Source: Cephalopachus bancanus
Taxonomy: Eukaryota; Chordata; Mammalia; Primates; Tarsiidae
Reading direction: 5' to 3'
Length of the DNA stretch: 64,000 bases
Assembly (NCBI GenBank): GCA_027257055.1
Contig: JAPVLO010000624.1
Coordinates: 558,001 to 622,000 of the forward strand
The position numbers and the translations under genes were made by a program. Numbering within the stretch: position 1 is the stretch's first letter; each line of letters begins with the position of its first letter. A model generated the notes under the pieces. The model searched no databases. It saw nothing but the letters and a program-made list of their open reading frames with translations, and had not been told where the DNA came from. This document shows positions 59,861-64,000 of the stretch, piece after piece.

Positions 59861-61137
59861 ATGGCCTAATTATAAAAAGGGAAATCCTCTGAAATGTCAA
59901 GGAATAAGCCATCTAAGGATCATTTAAACTCTTAATTCTATTTATATAATGAATTTCTTTACCCAGCCAAAATAGTCTCCGAAAATGGAGACACAATAAA
60001 GACATTTTGCTAATAGCAGTTCTATTCTAAGGGAAGTACTAAAGATCATTTTTCAAGTAAACAAAAATAACTCCAAAAGGAAACGCAAAGATTTAGAGAG
60101 AAATGTAAGGCAACAGGAAGGTTAGACATGTGGGTAAATCTAAATGGTTGCTGAGTTGGGAAGACAATGATACCGACGTACTGTGACAACAACTAGATCT
60201 AGCCCTTCCCTTCAGCAGGATCTGAGGTCCCAGCACCAGTAAGTCTCAGAACGTCTGCTGCATTTCAGTTGAGCCATGTGCCTTCTGACTCTGGGCGAGC
60301 TCTCCCTGCTTTACATTCTGGTTGCCAGCATTTTGGGTAGTTAGAGAGTTCTGTCTGCTCTCCAGTCTGGTTCTCTGCTTGCTGTGCCTTGGGTGATCTT
60401 TTTCATTCCTGTGGCACCACTCTCGGCCTCTAGAGGATGGATGTACCTGGCTGATGCTCGTGAAGTTTACTGCTGAGACATCTTTCTCTGCCCTAGTCTT
60501 AGTGAACTGAATGCCTGGAGTTATGCCCAGAGGTGTGATTTTTGTTGACTTTCCTTCCTTGCCCCAATTTTAGGGTACCACTCCCATTTTTTTCTAAAGA
60601 TGTAAGGTAAATTGTTGGAAGATTGGGTAGTCTTCCTTTGTCTCTTGGGCTCCTCAAGGTACATACACAATACTAAAAGACTTGTTAAAAGTTAGGCTAG
60701 TTACTCATTTTCTTTATCAGTAGATGATTGTTCTTCCTCTCCCCCTTTCAGCCAGGCATGACAGCCACTGTAAATCTTTCCTCTATTTTGCGGGCTTGTC
60801 ACTTTATGGAGTTTGGTTCATTTAGGTCTCAACTCTTATTTCATGTTTTCAAAGCCAACATCAATCACGTACATAACTCTTCTGAATTGTTATAGTTACT
60901 AACGTGTGCTATTTATTTCTGACCCTAATTTATTGATGCCATAGTAACGTTGCTCTTACACTTAGAAGGCATGCCTTCTTTAAATATAGCAGTAGTGACA
61001 AACCAAATGCTGCTGATGGTATTGGAAGCAATTTCAGAGAAAAGAACACCTATAGGTTTAATACTAGTTCTACTTTGACATTAAATTCAAGAATACTCTC
61101 TATTATGTGATTATATGGAGACTGAACACATACAACT
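59861..61137. other. Unassigned DNA, possibly retroviral on the minus strand
   Basis: No gene recognised. 60190-60560 is richer in G+C than its surroundings and could be upstream retroviral or other exapted sequence, but no motif supports it. Confidence 0.3.
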
Positions 61138-64000
61138 TTTTTTTATTAATCAATATTTTTTATTTTGATATTGTGGGGTACAGTTTAGGGTTAAGTATAC
61201 AAATATGCTTCGTTCAGGCACTCTTGTTCACAAGGGGTATCTCCCCGTTCCCAGACAGATATTGACTACTGTTAATCCCACCTCCCTTCCCCTCCCCTCC
61301 ATAGTTATCCACCACTCAGTCTTTTTTTTATAGTATTACAGTGGAGGTTCAAGGTCCACTATATGAGTGACAACATGTGATACTCAGATCTTTGTTTCTG
61401 TGAGAGATCACTCAGTATTATTGACTCTAGTTCCATCCAGGTTGCTGCGAAATTCATGATTTGTTCTTTTTTATGGCTACATAGTATTCCATCATGTATA
61501 TGTACCACACTTTTTTAATCCAGTCCTCTTTTATGGACAGCATGGTTGGTTCCAGGTTCTTGCTATTCTGAACAATGCTGAGATAAACATATGTGTGCAG
61601 GTATCTTTTCTATAGAGTGATTTGAGTTCTTCAGGATATATTCCCAGTAGGGGGATTGCGGGGTGAATGGGAGGTTGATATTTAGAGATTTTAGGAATCA
61701 CCACACTGCTTTCCACAGAGGTTGCACTAGTTTACACTCCCACCAACAGTGTAGAAGTGTTCCCATTTCACCACACCCTCTCCAGCAACTGTTATTTTTT
61801 GAGTTATTGATAATTGCCTTTCTGAATGGAGTTAGGTGGTATCTCAGTGTGGTTTTGAATTACGTCTCCCAGATGACTAGTGAGGTTGAACATTTCTTCA
61901 TGTGTCTGTTGGCTGCTTGGATGTCTTCCTTTGTGAAGTGTCTGTTCATATCTTTTGCCCATTTGATAATGGGGTTGTTTGTTTTTTCTTTTCGGCATGT
62001 TTGAGTTCCTTGGAGATCCAAAATGTTAAACCTTTGTCAGAGCTGGAGTTGGCAAATACTTTTTCCCAATCTGTAGGATGCCTCCCTGCTCTCTTGATGG
62101 TTTCTTTGGCTTTGCAGAAGCTTGTCAGTTTAATGAGGTCCCCACTTGTCTATCTTATCCCTTATGGCCTGTGGGTTTCGGGTTTTGTTCAGGAATTGGA
62201 TTCCAGTTCCAATTTCCATGAGGGTATGTCTTTAATTTTCTAAGGTTCTTATGGTTTGAGGTTTTACATTTAGGTCTCTGATCCATTTGGAGTTAATTTT
62301 TGTGTATGGGGATAGATAGGGGTCCTGTTTCAATCTCCTGTGTGTGGTCAGCCAGTTTTCCCAGCACCGTTTACTGAGTAGATTCTCCTCTCCCAAGTGG
62401 TAGGTGGTGGAGGCTTTGTCGAAGATGAGTTGGTTGAGAAATTGAGGTTTCGTTTCTGGAATCTCAATTTTATTCCATTGGTCTATATGCCTGTTCCTAT
62501 ACCAGTACCAAGCTGTTTTGATAATTGTAGCTTTATAGTAAAGTTTGAAGACTGGTAATGTGATACCGCCTGCTTTGTTTTTTTTGCTGAGGATTGTTCT
62601 GGTTATTCTTGGTCATTTGTGTTTCCATATGAATTCCTGTGTTGTTTTTTCTAGGTCTGAGGAGAATGTTGCTGGTAATTTGATAGGTATTGCATTGAAT
62701 CTATAGATTGCCTTAGGTAAGATGGACATCTTCACAATGTTGATTCTTCCAACCCATGAGCATGGGATATTTTTCCACTTGTTTGTGTCATCTTTGATTT
62801 CTTTGAGCAGAGTTTTGTCGTTTTCATTGTAAAGGTCTTTCACATCTCTGGTTAGGAAGATGCCAAGGTATTTCATTTTTTTTGTGGCTATTGTGAATGG
62901 AATTGTGCTTCTTATTTGGGTTTCTGTTTGTTTATTATTGGTGTAAAGAAATAAGATTGTCTTTTGCACATTTATTTTATATCCTGAGACTTTGCCAAAG
63001 GCCTTTATCAGTGTAAGGAGGTTTTTGACAGATTCTCTTGGGTTTTCAAGGTACACAACATGTCATCTGCAAAGAGAGATAACTTGACTTCCTCTTTCCC
63101 TATTTGAATACCCCTGATTGCCTTCTCTTCTCTGATTGCTCTAGCCAGGAATTGCAATACTATAGTGAACAGGAGGGATGAGAGTGGGCATCCTTGTCTT
63201 GTTCCAGTTTTCAGGGGAAATGGTTCCAGTTTTTGTCCATTTAGGAGTATTCTGGCTGTAGGTTTCTCATAGATGGCTTTTACTATTTTGAGGTATGTTC
63301 CCCGTATGCCTAGATATTCGAGGGTTTTTATCAAGAAGGGATGCTGGATTTTATCAAAAGCTTTTTCTACATCGAATGATATAATCATGTGGTTTTTGTT
63401 TTGACATCTGTTGATGTATTTAATTACATTTATGGTTTTACGAATGTTGAACCAGCCTTGCATCCCAGGGATGAAGCCTACTTGGTCATCATGGATGATT
63501 TTTGAGATGTGTTGTTGAATCCGGTTCGCTAGGATCTTGTTGAGAATTTTAGCATCTATGTTCATCAAAGATATTGGCCTGTAGTTCTCTTTCTTTGTTG
63601 GGTCTTTACCTGGCTTGGGTATCAATGTGATGTTAGCTTGTCAAATGATTTGGGGAGAATTCCATCTTTCTCAATCGCCTGGAATACCTTCAGTAGGATT
63701 GGTATCAGCTCCTCCTTAAATGTCTTGTAGAAATCTGCTGGAAAGCCATCTGGACCCAGCTTTTTTTTGTAGGTAGTTTTCTTATTACATAGTCAATTTC
63801 CTTGATTGTTATTGGTCTATTTAGGGTCTCAATTTCTTCTTGTTTCAACCTGGGCAGGTTGTGTGATGTCAGAAAGTCCTCCTTTTCCCTTTAAAGGGTT
63901 TTCAAGTTTGTTTCCATACAAGTGTCATAGTAGTCTCTAATGATCTTTTGTATTTCTTCAGGGTCAGATGTGACTTCATCTTTTGTGTTTCTGATTGTGT
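61138..64000 (-). mobile_element. L1 (minus), 3' part, running off the window
   Basis: A T-rich tail side at 61138-61165, then the 3' UTR (to 61348), then ORF2 in reverse up to the window edge. It is the least decayed L1 here, with ORF2 pieces of 147 and 205 codons. The 5' end and target duplication lie outside the window. Confidence 0.94.
61349..64000 (-). pseudogene. L1 ORF2, partial, frameshifted
   Basis: The C-terminal part of ORF2 on the minus strand, with its stop at 61349-61351. Reading downward from 63625: [18 protein letters not shown], then [42 protein letters not shown], and KLSLFADDM holding the FADD active-site motif near 63070. A frameshift just after FADD (near 63055) moves the continuation ([13 protein letters not shown]...) to another frame, which runs to 62613. 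Further breaks follow in the C-terminal region. The first part of ORF2 is beyond the window, so intactness upstream cannot be judged, but the frameshift alone disables it. Confidence 0.92.

Noticed and set aside
1..64000. A new multi-gene system (defence, biosynthetic or regulatory)
   Set aside because: Every cluster of reading frames resolves to L1, Tigger1, Alu, LTR or chance; no conserved gene set is present.

Overview
The window is mammalian nuclear DNA with no host protein-coding gene that I can support. It is A+T-rich and dominated by transposable elements: L1, L2, MIR, 7SL-derived dimeric Alus, Tigger1, a hAT-Charlie MITE and several LTRs. Dimeric Alus mean a primate. The Alus share an unusual linker (ACAATAAATCAAAAAA), and the L1 3' and 5' UTRs differ from those of the monkey/ape L1PA series as I know them. 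The strepsirrhine-type Alu right arm and tRNA/Alu composites are absent. I infer a non-anthropoid primate, with tarsier as the best guess; this is an inference, not a demonstration.

Layout: 1-1016 unassigned, perhaps LTR-like; 1017-3406 near-complete Tigger1 (+); 3655-4441 old L1 3' end (+); 6122-6449 a small L1 with an inverted 5' part; 7184-14406 a nested pair, in which a full-length L1 (8006-14345, -) sits inside a 5'-truncated L1 (-), with both target-site duplications readable; 15070-16010 L2 (+); 18822-20938 5'-truncated L1 (+); 21941-22089 U6 snRNA chimeric retropseudogene; 23812-24000 MER5A-like; 25460-28445 old L1 pieces (-) broken by an Alu; 28829-29460 ERVL LTR (MLT2-like) inside an older repeat; 30425-32185 MIR copies; 32481-33040 short L1 (+); 33320-42090 an L2 (-) interrupted by an Alu and a second full-length L1 (34522-41625, +); 43070-48475 four old LTRs, two of them carrying Alus; 50680-53310 a second near-complete Tigger1 (-), interrupted by an Alu; 53769-54119 MLT1-type LTR (-); 58693-59506 an inverted pair of young Alus beside an endogenous retroviral pol relic; 61138-64000 the 3' part of the best-preserved L1 (-), running off the window.

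No genes here work together in a pathway. The biology is an insertion history: oldest L2, MIR and LTRs; then Tigger1; then successive L1 and Alu waves. Every L1 and Tigger1 reading frame I examined is broken. I found no new functional system. The items most worth checking are the nested L1 pair, an L1 that lacks its endonuclease domain, the U6 chimera, a long perfect hairpin at 33426-33469, and the lineage-specific Alu and L1 variants.
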